In this document: piece after piece, positions 10,538 through 20,417 of the stretch
Layout: the number at the start of each line of letters is the position of its first letter
Position numbering within the stretch: the first letter of the stretch is position 1
Assembly (NCBI GenBank): GCA_964019335.1
Contig: OZ025727.1
Location: 122,001-186,000, forward strand
DNA: 64,000 nucleotides
Reading direction: 5' to 3'
Origin: Diplonema japonicum
Lineage: Eukaryota; Euglenozoa; Diplonemea; Diplonemida; Diplonemidae
Translations under genes and position numbers: made by a program
Notes under the pieces: generated by a model
What the model was told of the DNA's origin: nothing
What the model saw: the letters and a program-made list of their open reading frames with translations, nothing else
Database searches by the model: none

Positions 10538-10886
10538 TACATAGGCCCGACGGCACATGATTACGACAGGAGTCGACTCTTCTCCTCGAGCCAAACAGCC
10601 CCCTACCTAGCACGACCCCATGTAATGTTCCTCGCCCAGATGCCGTCCATCTCATCGCGACAAACAGCCACCAGACAGCTATTGCAGAATGGTGACCGAT
10701 TAGTGTGAATTTCTTTCTGAACAGTGAGGACCCCCATGCACACTGAAACTTTATCGTTTTCTCCCCCCCCCCCCCCCCCCTTCTAGTTCAAGTGCTTTTT
10801 GCCGTTTTGTCAGAGCGTCTTTTGCTAAAGGGCAGCAGAGAAAAAATAGTAGCACTCCTTTCTCATTTTTTATGTCTTTTTTTTTT
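9323..10886. other. Intergenic, T-rich and C/G runs
   Basis: No intact gene. Contains CAGTG...CACTG-type motifs at 9793-9829 and 10720-10755 and a G-run near 10281. A GC-richer patch at 10535-10690 reads open for about 55 codons (SSRQTATRQLLQNGDRLV) and could be a transposon fragment, but it is too short to assign. Confidence 0.45.
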
Positions 10887-10890
10887 TTAA

Positions 10891-12661
10891 CCCATAACAC
10901 TCCGGGGCCTATCTACATAGGGGTCCCTTTTTTGCTCCTTTTCATAATCTGAGGGGAAAAATGGCAGCATTCAACCCCCGTTTGCAGGTAAAACGGGTTT
11001 TTTGGGCCAGGAAAATTAAAAAGAAAGTTCAAAAATTAATAAAAATACAAAGGGGATGAAGAGTTGAATGGCCGTAGGGTGCTCAAAAACGACCATGTCA
11101 AAATGGGTTGTGCACGGGGGGGTGTAAATTGAGCATCCTGGGACAAAAAAGGCAGCATCAGGACCCCTCAGATGTCTCAGACCGAGAGAAGTGCCTATTT
11201 GCGGGTGGAATATCGGCCTCGAAATCGTCAAGAGGCCTTTTTGGGGTGATGGAAGAGTGGTACGAAAAAAGCACTTATTTGGACAGAGGTGTTGGTTTCA
11301 GGTGTAGCATTTGTAGATTGTGCGTTTTGTGCATTCTTTCAACCTGCAGACCCTGGAGGTGCCCCCTTTGAGTGGCTAGCGGTCACGTTTGGTGTAATCT
11401 GGGGTATCGGGTGTGTGTGCACCACTAGTTGGGTGCCGGGAGTGGTGTTTTTGCAACGTTGGACCCATCAATTAGGCTCTCTCGAAAGCGCTCTTTAAAG
11501 CAGCCAGGGTTGTGTATCTCTTTGGCATCCCTGAACCATATTTTATTTGAAGTGCATGGCAGTTAACTATTGTCACTTCTAGGGCCCACCAGAAGAGTCC
11601 GCAACACCCAACGAAATGCAAGCCCCTCACAGCAGGGCTTCGGCCAGACCCACAGTCGAAAAGTAGCTATCGCAAACTACCGTGTTGTCATTTCCCCGGA
11701 AAGGCTCTGTTAACCCCAGCCCCGCTTTTTCCACAACACTGAAGTCTTCAAGTGCGTGCCCCTCGATTTTGGTGGATGTGAAACGCAAAAGATAACCCGT
11801 GCTCGCGCAGTTTAGGCAGTAGATTTTTATGCCATATCTTTTACGCTTGAAAGGACAGTAGACCCGCAGCCCCCAATTGCCCCGTGAAGGTACGAGTGTC
11901 TCGTCAATGCTTAAATATTTTCCTGACACTGCTGCTTTTGCCCACTTGTCACCAATTCTGTCCAGAAACCCTCGTATCTTCACAACACATCACCGTTTGA
12001 CTCTTCTGTGTGAGTGAAGCGGAGGCTACTTTTGATTTCCCAGTAGCGTCTCCTGGGCATCGTGTTACTGAAAAGGGGGATTTTCATGGGTCCTGTGGAC
12101 CAATACGACTGCTGATTCTGGGCACGCCGTAAACCCATCGCAATGCTCAATCCGAGTAAGCGGTGGAGTCCTGGGTCGAAATTTTATCAATCTCAGCGTC
12201 CTTTTGCCTGTTTGTCTCTTCTTGGATGACGTCTGTTAGCTTCTTATAAAAAAACCGAAAGGAATAACCATTTTGCGTCGTCAAGTTTCTGCGTACCACG
12301 GGACAGCTTTTTTTCTCCCCACTGGCCTATTTTATGGTCTCTATGGGTACCAACTCCCTTACCCATGAAGGTTGGACCTCGTCCGTAGCTGTTTTGGCTT
12401 TACCTTTGCGTTTTTTGGGAACAATTTGGGCACAGTATGCACACCCGTTATTTTGCGTTTTTAGCCTATCTACTCGGATTTGGGACCCACTTGGTGGGTG
12501 GATAACAAGGTAAAGTGATGCAGCGCAGCATTAATTGCAGTTGAAAATAACTCCTCACTATAGTCGTGCTTGGAGATCCAGGGGTCGTGGGGACGAAAAA
12601 GTACTTAGAGAAAAAACGATTTTTCAAAACGACAAATATTTTCGCCTTGGAGTGTTATGGG
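10891..12661 (-). mobile_element. piggyBac-like element B with TIRs and TTAA target sites
   Basis: Ends are perfect 13-bp inverted repeats (CCCATAACACTCC at 10891-10903; GGAGTGTTATGGG at 12649-12661), each bordered by TTAA (10887-10890 and 12662-12665). Length is 1771 bp. Its transposase gene runs on the minus strand. Partial copies of the same element, retaining only the transposase 5' part and one end, lie at about 20418-21195 and 24178-24955. Confidence 0.9.
11480..12560 (-). pseudogene. piggyBac-type transposase relic (element B)
   Basis: Minus-strand blocks in order: a Cys-containing segment (GCAYCAQIVPKKRKGKAKT) near 12440. Next comes GLRRAQNQQSYWSTGPMKIP with RRRYWEIKSSLRFTHTEESN near 12010-12130. 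The best block is 11983-11627, with YLSIDETLVPSRGNWGLRVY (first catalytic Asp), KRKRYGIKIYCL and VVCDSYFSTVGLAEALL (second catalytic Asp). A C-terminal block near 11510-11630 reads WWALEVTIVNCHALQIKYG, like the third-acidic/C-terminal part of the family. At least two frame changes occur (near 11985 and 11627), so it cannot make a full transposase. Family: DDE_Tnp_1_7. Confidence 0.85.
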
Positions 12662-12665
12662 TTAA

Positions 12666-12943
12666 ATTAAAAAAATTAAAGCGACCCCCCCCCCCCCCCC
12701 TCCTCCCCACCACCTGACACGAACGCCTCAAATGGCTAACACAGCGTTCGCCACATTGGATTCTAAGATCACCCGAACTGGCTTCAGAAGGCAGGCAGGA
12801 TGACATCTTGGCACCCTTCCCCCCCTCCCCATACCCGCACACTGGAATTGTTTCGATTTTTTTTTAAACTCGCTTTTGCAAACACAAAAAAAAAAAAAAA
12901 AAAAAAAAAAGTTGAAGAAGACAACAACAACAACAACAAAAAA
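12666..12943. promoter_or_regulatory. 5' flank of surface-protein gene 2, C-run and A-run
   Basis: Region between element B and the next start codon. It has a C-run near 12686-12700, a partial CGCACACTGGAATT motif near 12835, an A-run at about 12886-12910 and a CAACAA repeat immediately before ATG. No defined promoter element recognised. Confidence 0.3.
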
Positions 12944-14446
12944 ATGCAAACGCTATTCGCAACGTGCCTACTGGTGCTTGTCGCAAGGTCAGCAGCGCAG
13001 TGTGACAATGCCGGGTACAACCAATGCCTGGCACAATACAATAGTACACGGTGCTTGTCCTACGAATTCTTCGAAGGGGATGCTTTGTGTGCGTGCCAAG
13101 CCCAGCACGGGGTGTGCGCGAATATGTACAACTGCACACCCAGCTGCATCACCACGATGGCTGCAAGCAACTGCGGGGCAGAATGGTGTTCTGTCATAGA
13201 TGTGACAGACCCCATCAGGCTCACCACTGTCTACAGGTTCTCGCAAACCATCACCATCGAAGTGCTGCGGAATCTTCTCTTGACAATACTGTCGCCTGTA
13301 GTACGCGGTGAATGGCTGGACGTGAGTGATGTACTTGATGTCTCTGTCCCCACCCCACCCCCGACACTGTCACCCGGCACCACTCCATCGCAGATAGACG
13401 ATATGTGTGCCATGGAAGTGTTTAAGTCTGACTGTGAACAAAACACCCACGGCTACTGTACATGGGCGGGTAGTTCGTGTGTCGGCAACGGCAAACAAGT
13501 ACCATCACCCCCGTCCACTCCGGATCCTTCAGTCCCAGTACCTACCCCAGTTAATTCCGATGACGTGCGGGTAACACTGTGTGCGCATAGTGCGCAGGCA
13601 GGGCTTTGCACCACCAACTTGTGTGTGATGTCCAATGGGAAATGTGTACCCGACCCGAGCTACCCTGTTTATTCTGTAAGCAGGTACTGTTCTTCTATAC
13701 CGGAAAAGAACTGTCCGTTTATTTACGATCTTTGTGAATGGAGCAACGGGAGGTGCGTTGTGAACACAAAGCCGCCTGGTGAGGACGTGAGGCCGATCAT
13801 GTGCAGCTCCGGGTCGCTGTGCTCGAACACCGGCAACACGTATTGCATCATGGTAAATGGGGAGTGCGTTGCGAACCCAGACGGCCCGTCTGTCTCAGCA
13901 AACATGTTGTGCCATATAAACACAAACTTCCAAGAGTCATGCACTAGCCTGTCTTTCTGTACATGGACAGGCGACACTTGTATTGCAGCATCAACAGGAC
14001 ATAGACTCGCCGAAATTCTTGAAGGAGGGCCTTGGGAGGTGGAAGTACACATAACGCTACAACGAAACACTACCATCAATACCGGCCTGCCATCTGCTCT
14101 CGCACAGCAGATGGACAATGCGGTGTCATCCGTGACAGGTGCAGTAGTCCACAAGGCAACTATAGTAGAGACAGAAGGCCAAGGGGAGGTCAATGATGGC
14201 GATGATGATGGCCTGTCAGCAGGGGGCATCGTGGGGATTGTTATTGGGTCTGTAATTGTACTTGCTCTGGTGTGCCTCATCATTTCGCTTGTGGTTATTA
14301 AGAAGAAGGCGGGTGTTGCGCCGCCCGTAGATCATGAACCTGCAGGTGAAGAACCAAAAGCTGTCGGAACCGATGGAACAAAGCAAGTTGTAGATAATGA
14401 GGAACCAAAAGCTACCGATACTGTAGAAGATAAGTCTGATGTTTGA
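12944..14446 (+). CDS. Cysteine-rich type I membrane protein, long form (family member 2)
   Basis: 500 residues from the ATG at 12944. An in-frame upstream ATG at 12800 is rejected because the signal peptide (MQTLFATCLLVLVARSAAQC) starts at 12944, and the extension would be translated from an A-run. Order: signal peptide; paired-Cys N-domain ending NCGAEWC; VYRF; proline linker; DCEQNTHGYCTWAGSSC module. Next are two related modules starting DDVRVTLC and EDVRPIMC, each with regularly spaced Cys ending in C-x-W-[ST]-[NG]-x2-C. A juxtamembrane domain follows, then a transmembrane helix beginning GGIVGIVIGSVIVLALVC and an acidic tail with a repeated EEPKA motif. Likely surface-exposed and disulfide-rich. 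It lies 282 bp downstream of the piggyBac relic. Confidence 0.85.
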   Translation: MQTLFATCLLVLVARSAAQCDNAGYNQCLAQYNSTRCLSYEFFEGDALCACQAQHGVCANMYNCTPSCITTMAASNCGAEWCSVIDVTDPIRLTTVYRFSQTITIEVLRNLLLTILSPVVRGEWLDVSDVLDVSVPTPPPTLSPGTTPSQIDDMCAMEVFKSDCEQNTHGYCTWAGSSCVGNGKQVPSPPSTPDPSVPVPTPVNSDDVRVTLCAHSAQAGLCTTNLCVMSNGKCVPDPSYPVYSVSRYCSSIPEKNCPFIYDLCEWSNGRCVVNTKPPGEDVRPIMCSSGSLCSNTGNTYCIMVNGECVANPDGPSVSANMLCHINTNFQESCTSLSFCTWTGDTCIAASTGHRLAEILEGGPWEVEVHITLQRNTTINTGLPSALAQQMDNAVSSVTGAVVHKATIVETEGQGEVNDGDDDGLSAGGIVGIVIGSVIVLALVCLIISLVVIKKKAGVAPPVDHEPAGEEPKAVGTDGTKQVVDNEEPKATDTVEDKSDV

Positions 14447-15211
14447 TATTTTCTTCGCAAACTATTTTTTTTTTTTCCCCCTTTTTTTTTTATTCCCCTC
14501 TTTTTTTCTCTCTTTTTTTTTTTCTTTTTTAAATTATGATGCCTTGCCCATAAAATGAAAAGAAATATTTCTTGCCATCTTTATTTTCTTTTTTTTTTTT
14601 CAATTTTTTTTTTTAAATTTGAACAACGAAAAAAGTGACGATAATTGTCATCGTCAACTCTCTTTTCTATATTTTTTTTCTCCTCTCCTTTTTTTTCTCT
14701 CTCTCTCTCTTGTTCTTGGATGAGTTGGTTGTCGTTAAAGCGATCCTGTCACATACTGTAGGTTCCTTTCAATGACATCTTTCTTTCTTTTTTTTTCTTT
14801 TTTCTTCTCTTTTCTTTTTTTGTGATTTACACATTTCTTTTTTAGTTTGGTTTGCTCTTTCTTGTTTTACACAAAAGAGGCTGAGGCCACGTTATCTTCC
14901 ATTCTCTCCCCCAAGGTTCCTCGTTGTTCTTTACCTATGCTACTCCCCACTTGTATCCTGCCCCTTTCAAGAAGAGAAGCGGGTGAAAAATAAAGGAGGA
15001 AAAAAAAAAAAAAAAAAAAAAAAACAAAAAAAACAAAACAAGAAAAGAGTTTTTCCCCTTTTCTTTTACACCCCTTTCCTCTCTTTCAAGGATATTGTTC
15101 TCCCTCTCTATTACTACCATTTTGCTCGCACTTCTTCTTTTTCTTATTTTATTTCTTGTGACACATTCTTGCATATCTGAACAAACGAAAACAGCGACCA
15201 AGACAACTAAT
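14447..15211. other. Intergenic, pyrimidine-rich
   Basis: No gene. T/C-rich runs, then the dispersed tail motif at 14738-14785 and an A-run at about 15001-15024. The ORF of the next gene is open from 15095, but its signal peptide begins at 15212. Confidence 0.5.
14738..14785 (+). repeat. Dispersed tail motif, copy 2 (diverged)
   Basis: GCGATCCTGTCACATACTGT then AGGTTCCTTTCAATGACATC and a T-rich run, aligned with the copy at 9282-9322. No retroelement ORF precedes this copy; it lies about 290 bp after a surface-protein gene. Confidence 0.6.
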
Positions 15212-16738
15212 ATGCCACGCGTGCTTGCTACAACTTGTTTGCTGGCTGTTGTGGTGACTGCAGCAGGGCAGTGCAACGATGCTGCGTTTTCGGCCTGCAT
15301 GCAGCCTCAAGGTAATGAATGCGAGTCGCAGCACCTGTACACTGGTGAGGCATTGTGTGGGTGCCATGCACAAGTAGGGAGGTGCGCACAGCAGTACAAT
15401 TGCCTTGACAGGTGCGTGAACACGATGGCTGCTTGGGGCTGCGGGGCGGACTGGTGCAACATGGTGAACGTGACGAAGCCCACGAAGGTGGTGGCCGAAT
15501 ACTTCCTCACGCAGCAGATTAGTAATGATGACTTTGAAAAGCTCTCGAACTTGTTCTCGCCAGCCGTTAACCGCGCCACTGTTTGGATTGACACATCTGC
15601 CCCCCGCCCCACCCTGCCCCCTGGCACCACTCCCCAAATGCTCGACCTCATGTGTCGCATGTCACAGTACAAGTACGACTGTGAGCAGTCTTTCGGCTAC
15701 TGCAGGTGGACTGGCACAACATGTAAGGCCGTCGGGGCTGCAACTGTGTCTGTGCCCAAAAGTCCTCCCTCTCCCAGTGACGATATCCGGGTTACCGTAT
15801 GTGCGCAGGTGGGACAGATCGACAAGTGCAGCCAGTACCCAATGTTTTGCGTGCTGTCCAACAACAAGTGCATCCCCGACCCTTCTGGAGTCCCTCTTCC
15901 CAAGAGCGTTGTCTGCCCGGCTGCCGACAAGGAGCCCGAGTGCGAAGGCATGCTCGGGTTATGCCTTTGGAACGATGCCAAAGCCACATGTGAGGCGAAC
16001 AACGGTGCCCCCCCCGGCATGCAAGATGTAAGGCCTGTGATCTGCTCGGAGCTTGGAGCGTGCTTGGAAAAATCGCAGTTCTGCACCGTGTCCGACGGGA
16101 AATGTGTTGCTGACCCAAAGGGGATACCTGTACCTGCGGCCATAATGTGCCACAGCTTTGAGATGAAGCAGTGCGGTTATTTCTCGTTCTGCAGCTGGAC
16201 GGGGGATAGGTGCACGACAAGCAGCTTGCAACGCGACGGTGCTGCTGTGTTGTCTGTCGGTACGACTCACAAGGCTGTGGGGCTTGCAGTTGCTGGTGCA
16301 GGCCGTGCAAGCTTGAGGCGTGCTGCTGAGGTGCTTTCGAGTGGACGATGGCAGCTGTTGGTGGGCATCGAGTTCACAGGCATAATCGTGAACACACCGC
16401 TTGTCGAAGCTGTGAGGCAGCAGATGAACCAAATCGTCGGTGCGAAATTGTTGAAAAAGTACGAAGTTTCTGTTTACAAACCAGCCTTTGTCGAGGTGGC
16501 TGGTGAAGGCGAGGCCACGAAGAGAATGGAGGGAAGCAGCGGTGGTGGGATCAAAACAGGAACAGCTGTTGGGATCGCTATCGGTGTTCTTGCTGGGGTA
16601 GCCCTTTTGGGTGTCGTGGCCTTCATGCTTATCAAGCGCAGGAAGGTGGAAGAGGAAACAACTTTTCAACTGGAAACCGATGGGGTCGATATGACAGAGG
16701 ACAGCATGGGCTCTGAAGAAGGTGAAATGCAAGCATGA
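15212..16738 (+). CDS. Cysteine-rich type I membrane protein, long form (family member 3)
   Basis: 508 residues. The start at 15212 (MPRVLATTCLLAVVVTAAGQ) is chosen by alignment with member 4, which begins at the same signal peptide; the frame is open further upstream but that part is not conserved. Order: signal peptide; paired-Cys domain ending GCGADWCNMV; linker PRPTLPPGTTP; DCEQSFGYCRWTGTTC; modules DDIRVTVC and DVRPVICS with SNNKC / SDGKC and CLW / CSW motifs; a juxtamembrane domain; a Gly-rich segment; a transmembrane helix starting GTAVGIAIGVLAGVALLG; an RRK stop-transfer; an acidic tail. It is nearly identical to member 4, with differences in small patches (before the PRPT linker, around residue 310, and in the tail), as expected after duplication with conversion. 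Confidence 0.85.
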   Translation: MPRVLATTCLLAVVVTAAGQCNDAAFSACMQPQGNECESQHLYTGEALCGCHAQVGRCAQQYNCLDRCVNTMAAWGCGADWCNMVNVTKPTKVVAEYFLTQQISNDDFEKLSNLFSPAVNRATVWIDTSAPRPTLPPGTTPQMLDLMCRMSQYKYDCEQSFGYCRWTGTTCKAVGAATVSVPKSPPSPSDDIRVTVCAQVGQIDKCSQYPMFCVLSNNKCIPDPSGVPLPKSVVCPAADKEPECEGMLGLCLWNDAKATCEANNGAPPGMQDVRPVICSELGACLEKSQFCTVSDGKCVADPKGIPVPAAIMCHSFEMKQCGYFSFCSWTGDRCTTSSLQRDGAAVLSVGTTHKAVGLAVAGAGRASLRRAAEVLSSGRWQLLVGIEFTGIIVNTPLVEAVRQQMNQIVGAKLLKKYEVSVYKPAFVEVAGEGEATKRMEGSSGGGIKTGTAVGIAIGVLAGVALLGVVAFMLIKRRKVEEETTFQLETDGVDMTEDSMGSEEGEMQA

Positions 16739-17100
16739 GAGCAAAAGCACAGAGTATTCTCCCAATTAAAATATTTTTCTCATTTTGTTCTCCTCCCCCC
16801 CCTCAAAGTGTAATATTTTACCCTCCCGGGAGCCTTTCCCTTGGTATGTGGAGGCTTATGTAGTTATTTATCCTATAATTCCTTTTCTTCCATTAGTTTG
16901 TTGTTCTTCGTTCCTTCTCCCCCCTCTTTTTTTCTCTTTGAAAGCTCTTTTTTTCTAACCTCGTGTCTCTCTTTCTCTCTCTTCATTTAATGTCCTCCTC
17001 CCATCTTCGTAAATTCCTTTCTCTGTTGTAGTAAGGATGACGAAAAGAATACCCTGTTTTTCTTTTTCTTTTCCTCTTTCTTTTTTTTTTTTTTCCTCTG
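16739..17100. other. Downstream flank shared with member 4
   Basis: Homologous to 19552-19930 (GAGCAAAAGCACAGAGTATT, ...TTATCCTATAATTC...). It is interrupted at about 17060-17460 by an inserted element that is absent from the other copy. Confidence 0.6.
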
Positions 17101-17455
17101 GCGATGCGAGCTCGGAGATGCGGTGGCGACCATGCTGAATGCGACGGCGCTCCACGGGATAGTGCCCAGGGGATGCCAAGACAAGCCGAGAGCCCTGTTG
17201 GTGCAAAGGTACCTGCTGGAGGTGGTCACGCTGAGGCATTGCAGACGCAGACATACCCATGGCGGGTGGTCGTGACGGGAAGGGCACACAGCAGCATCGA
17301 AGGCTTGCGTGACATGTACCTGTCGCAGACCCCGACAAGGCTGCCCCGCAGTTTTACCACCGCAGTAGGAACCCGCCAGAGCCCCCAGAACGGGGACAAC
17401 GGGGACTAAGTACAGCGCGGCCGGTGAGCGCAAAAACGCATACCTTAAAAGAATA
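17101..17455 (+). repeat. Inserted coding-like fragment of an unknown dispersed element
   Basis: GC-rich island inside otherwise T-rich DNA. One frame reads LGDAVATMLNATALHGIVPR and continues ALLVQRYLLEVVTLRH; another then reads PWRVVVTGRAHSSIEGLRDM. That suggests one protein broken by a frameshift. The 3' edge (CAACGGGGACTAA...CCTTAAAAGAAT) recurs at 1-50. The surrounding flank is conserved in the neighbouring duplication without it, so it is an insertion. Family not recognised. Confidence 0.5.
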
Positions 17456-17464
17456 GTTTTTTTT

Positions 17465-18018
17465 TTTACTCCGATCCTTTATGGGTCAAAAGAAAAAGCG
17501 AGACCTTGCAGAGTTAAGGCTAAAATCATCGACTCTTTACAACAGCTACTTTCGAAAAGCTGTAAAAAAAAAAAAAAAAAAAAAAAAAGAGAGAAAATGA
17601 AATAGTAGAGTAAAACTTGTTTTTTTTTTTCTTAAATCATTTTTTACCACATTACATATTGCATTTGAATAAAAGAAATATGGGTCTGCACGCTCAGCTG
17701 ATGAGTTCCTTCAAGCAGGATCTATTCTTTGTCTTCTTTGTTTTCCCATTTATTGAAACACTAAGGGCACCAAGCAGCTTACCAAGTCTTTTTTCCCTTC
17801 CCTGGCTCCACATCTTATATTACTTTACCCCACCAACATGTAACCAACCCCATGTCTCTAAACCTTTAGCTTTTTCTCCATTGAAAATGACTCGATTTCT
17901 TTTTCTTTCGATATCTTACAGCACCAATTTTCTTTCGATATCTTACAGCACCAATTTTCTTTTTTATTTCGTAAGTGTGCCTAGACAAGTATAGCGCACA
18001 AAGAAAATTTGAAAAGAA
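17465..18018 (+). promoter_or_regulatory. Conserved 5' module of surface-protein genes
   Basis: Two blocks, 17487-17570 (AAAGCGAGACCTTGCAG...) and 17683-17790 (GGTCTGCACG...CTTACCAAG), are repeated upstream of members 5 and 6 (about 19993-20205 and 23785-23960). A 29-bp unit containing TCGATATCTTACAGCACCAA is duplicated at 17903-17960; a related single unit is at about 20240 and 24000. Conservation ahead of paralogous genes suggests a promoter or 5' UTR. In the copies at 20.3 and 24.1 kb the module is separated from its gene by piggyBac sequence. Confidence 0.45.
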
Positions 18019-19551
18019 ATGCGTGTGCTTGCTACAACTTGTTTGCTGGCTGTTGTGGTGACTGCAGCAGGGCAGTGCAACGATGCTGCGTTTTCGGCCT
18101 GCATGCAGCCTCAAGGTAATGAATGCGAGTCGCAGCACCTGTACACTGGTGAGGCATTGTGTGGGTGCCATGCACAAGTAGGGAGGTGCGCACAGCAGTA
18201 CAATTGCCTTGACAGGTGCGTGAACACGATGGCTGCTTGGGGCTGCGGGGCGGACTGGTGCAACATGGTGAACGTGACGAAGCCCACGAAGGTGACAGCC
18301 GAATACCTCTTCACGCAGAGGATTAGTGATGATGACTTTGCGAAGCTCTCGAACTTGTTCTCGCCAGCCGTTAACCGCGCCACTGTTTACACCAGGTGGA
18401 TTGACACATCTGCCCCCCGCCCCACCCTGCCCCCTGGCACCACTCCCCAAATGCTCGACCTCATGTGTCGCATGTCACAGTACAAGTACGACTGTGAGCA
18501 GTCTTTCGGCTACTGCAGGTGGACTGGCACAACATGTAAGGCCGTCGGGGCTGCAACTGTGTCTGTGCCCAAAAGTCCTCCCTCTCCCAGTGACGATATC
18601 CGGGTTACCGTATGTGCGCAGGTGGGACAGATCGACAAGTGCAGCCAGTACCCAATGTTTTGCGTGCTGTCCAACAACAAGTGCATCCCCGACCCTTCTG
18701 GAGTCCCTCTTCCCAAGAGCGTTGTCTGCCCGGCTGCCGACAAGGAGCCCGAGTGCGAAGGCATGCTCGGGTTATGCCTTTGGAACGATGCCAAAGCCAC
18801 ATGTGAGGCGAACAACGGTGCCCCCCCCGGCATGCAAGATGTAAGGCCTGTGATCTGCTCGGAGCTTGGAGCGTGCTTGGAAAAATCGCAGTTCTGCACC
18901 GTGTCCGACGGGAAATGTGTTGCTGACCCAAAGGGGATACCTGTACCTGCGGCCATGGTGTGCGTCCACTTTGAGGTTAATCAGTGCATTCATTTCTCGT
19001 TCTGCAGCTGGACGGGGGATAGGTGCACGACAAGCAGCTTGCAACGCGACGGTGCTGCTGTGTTGTCTGTCGGTACGACTCACAAGGCTGTGGGGCTTGC
19101 AGTTGCTGGTGCAGGCCGTGCAAGCTTGAGGCGTGCTGCTGAGGTGCTTTCGAGTGGACGATGGCAGCTGTTGGTGGGCATCGAGTTCACAGGCATCGTG
19201 AACACACCGCTTGTCGAAGCTGTGAGGCAGCAGATGAACCAAATCGTAAGTGCCGATAAACTGAAAAAGTACGAAGTGTCTGTTTACAAACCGGCCTTTG
19301 TCGAGGTGGCTGGTGAAGGCGAGGCCACGAAGAGAATGGAGGGAAGCAGCGGTGGTGGGATCAAAACAGGAACAGCTGTTGGGATCGCTATCGGTGTTCT
19401 TGCTGTGGTAGTTCTTCTGGGTGTCGTGGCCTTCATGTTTATCAAGCGCAGGAAGAGGGTGGAAGAGGACACACCACCTCAACTGGAAACCGATGGGGTC
19501 AACATGAAGGAGGACAGCATGGGCTCTGAGAAAGGTGAAACACAAGTATGA
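18019..19551 (+). CDS. Cysteine-rich type I membrane protein, long form (family member 4)
   Basis: 510 residues, starting MRVLATTCLLAVVVTAAGQC at the first ATG after an A-rich leader. Domain order is as in member 3: signal peptide, paired-Cys domain, PRPTLPPG linker, DCEQSFGYCRW module, two DxR-x-C modules, juxtamembrane domain, GTAVGIAIGVLAVVVLLG transmembrane helix, basic stop-transfer and acidic tail. Differences from member 3 cluster in a few short patches (an extra YTR before WIDTSAPRPT, VCVHFEVNQCIHFSF in place of MCHSFEMKQCGYFSF, and scattered tail changes), while long stretches between are identical. That patchwork suggests gene conversion between the two copies. Confidence 0.85.
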   Translation: MRVLATTCLLAVVVTAAGQCNDAAFSACMQPQGNECESQHLYTGEALCGCHAQVGRCAQQYNCLDRCVNTMAAWGCGADWCNMVNVTKPTKVTAEYLFTQRISDDDFAKLSNLFSPAVNRATVYTRWIDTSAPRPTLPPGTTPQMLDLMCRMSQYKYDCEQSFGYCRWTGTTCKAVGAATVSVPKSPPSPSDDIRVTVCAQVGQIDKCSQYPMFCVLSNNKCIPDPSGVPLPKSVVCPAADKEPECEGMLGLCLWNDAKATCEANNGAPPGMQDVRPVICSELGACLEKSQFCTVSDGKCVADPKGIPVPAAMVCVHFEVNQCIHFSFCSWTGDRCTTSSLQRDGAAVLSVGTTHKAVGLAVAGAGRASLRRAAEVLSSGRWQLLVGIEFTGIVNTPLVEAVRQQMNQIVSADKLKKYEVSVYKPAFVEVAGEGEATKRMEGSSGGGIKTGTAVGIAIGVLAVVVLLGVVAFMFIKRRKRVEEDTPPQLETDGVNMKEDSMGSEKGETQV

Positions 19552-20417
19552 GAGCAAAAGCACAGAGTATTCTCCCAATTAATTTTTTTTTTTATTTTTT
19601 TTTTTTTTTTATTTTTTTTTTTTTTTTGTTAAACTCTCCTGAGAGAGCCGTTCCCTTGGTGTTGGAGCTTGCGTAATAATTTATCCTATAATTCATTTTC
19701 TTCCATAGTTTTTTTTCTTCTTTTTTTTTCTTGTTCTTCTTTCCTTTCTCTCCTTTCTTTTTCCTCTTTTTTTTATCTTCTTTGAAGGTTATTTCTAACC
19801 TCTCTCTCTCCCCTCTCTCCCCTCTCTCTCCCCTCTCTTATCGATTCTTTCATTTAAAGTCCCCCCGCCCCCTTCCCCCATAAATTCTGTCCTCTGTTGT
19901 AAAATTAAAAAGAAAACGATGAAGGATTTGAAAAGGTAAGAAACCCCTTGGGACCCCCCTGCCTGGATATTCTTTTTCTTTTTGAGAAAAAGCGAGACCT
20001 TGCAGGGTTAAGGGTAAAATCGAACCTCATCGACTCTTTACAAAAACTACTTTCGAAAAGCTCAAAAGATTGCATTTGAATAAAAGGAAATATGGGTCTG
20101 CACGTTCAACTGATGAGTTCCTTCAAGCAGGATCTATTCTTTGTCTTCTTTGTTTTCCCATTTATTGAAACACTAAGGGCACCAAGCAGCTTACCAAGTT
20201 TTCTTTCCCCTTCCTGACTCCACACTCTTTTTCTTTCTCTTCTAGATGTCTTACAGCGCCAATTTTCTTTTTTTTATTTCGTAACTGTGCCTTGACAAGT
20301 ATGAATAGGACGTGAAATAAATCCATAAATCAGAAGATCTTTTTTTGATGTCTTCTGTGTGTCTCCTCCTTTACTGTCTCTTTTGAGTCCGTGCCGGGGT
20401 TTCAGATCGGGGGTATA

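Noticed and set aside
12800-12943. Upstream in-frame extension of surface-protein gene 2
   Set aside because: Poly-K leader from an A-run; the signal peptide must be N-terminal, so the start is 12944. The same reasoning was used at 15095, 37978, 46347, 59854 and 63156.
15959-16765. Minus-strand open frame of 268 codons (also at 18772-19578)
   Set aside because: Opposite a clear signal-peptide/transmembrane protein and conserved only because the + strand gene is duplicated.
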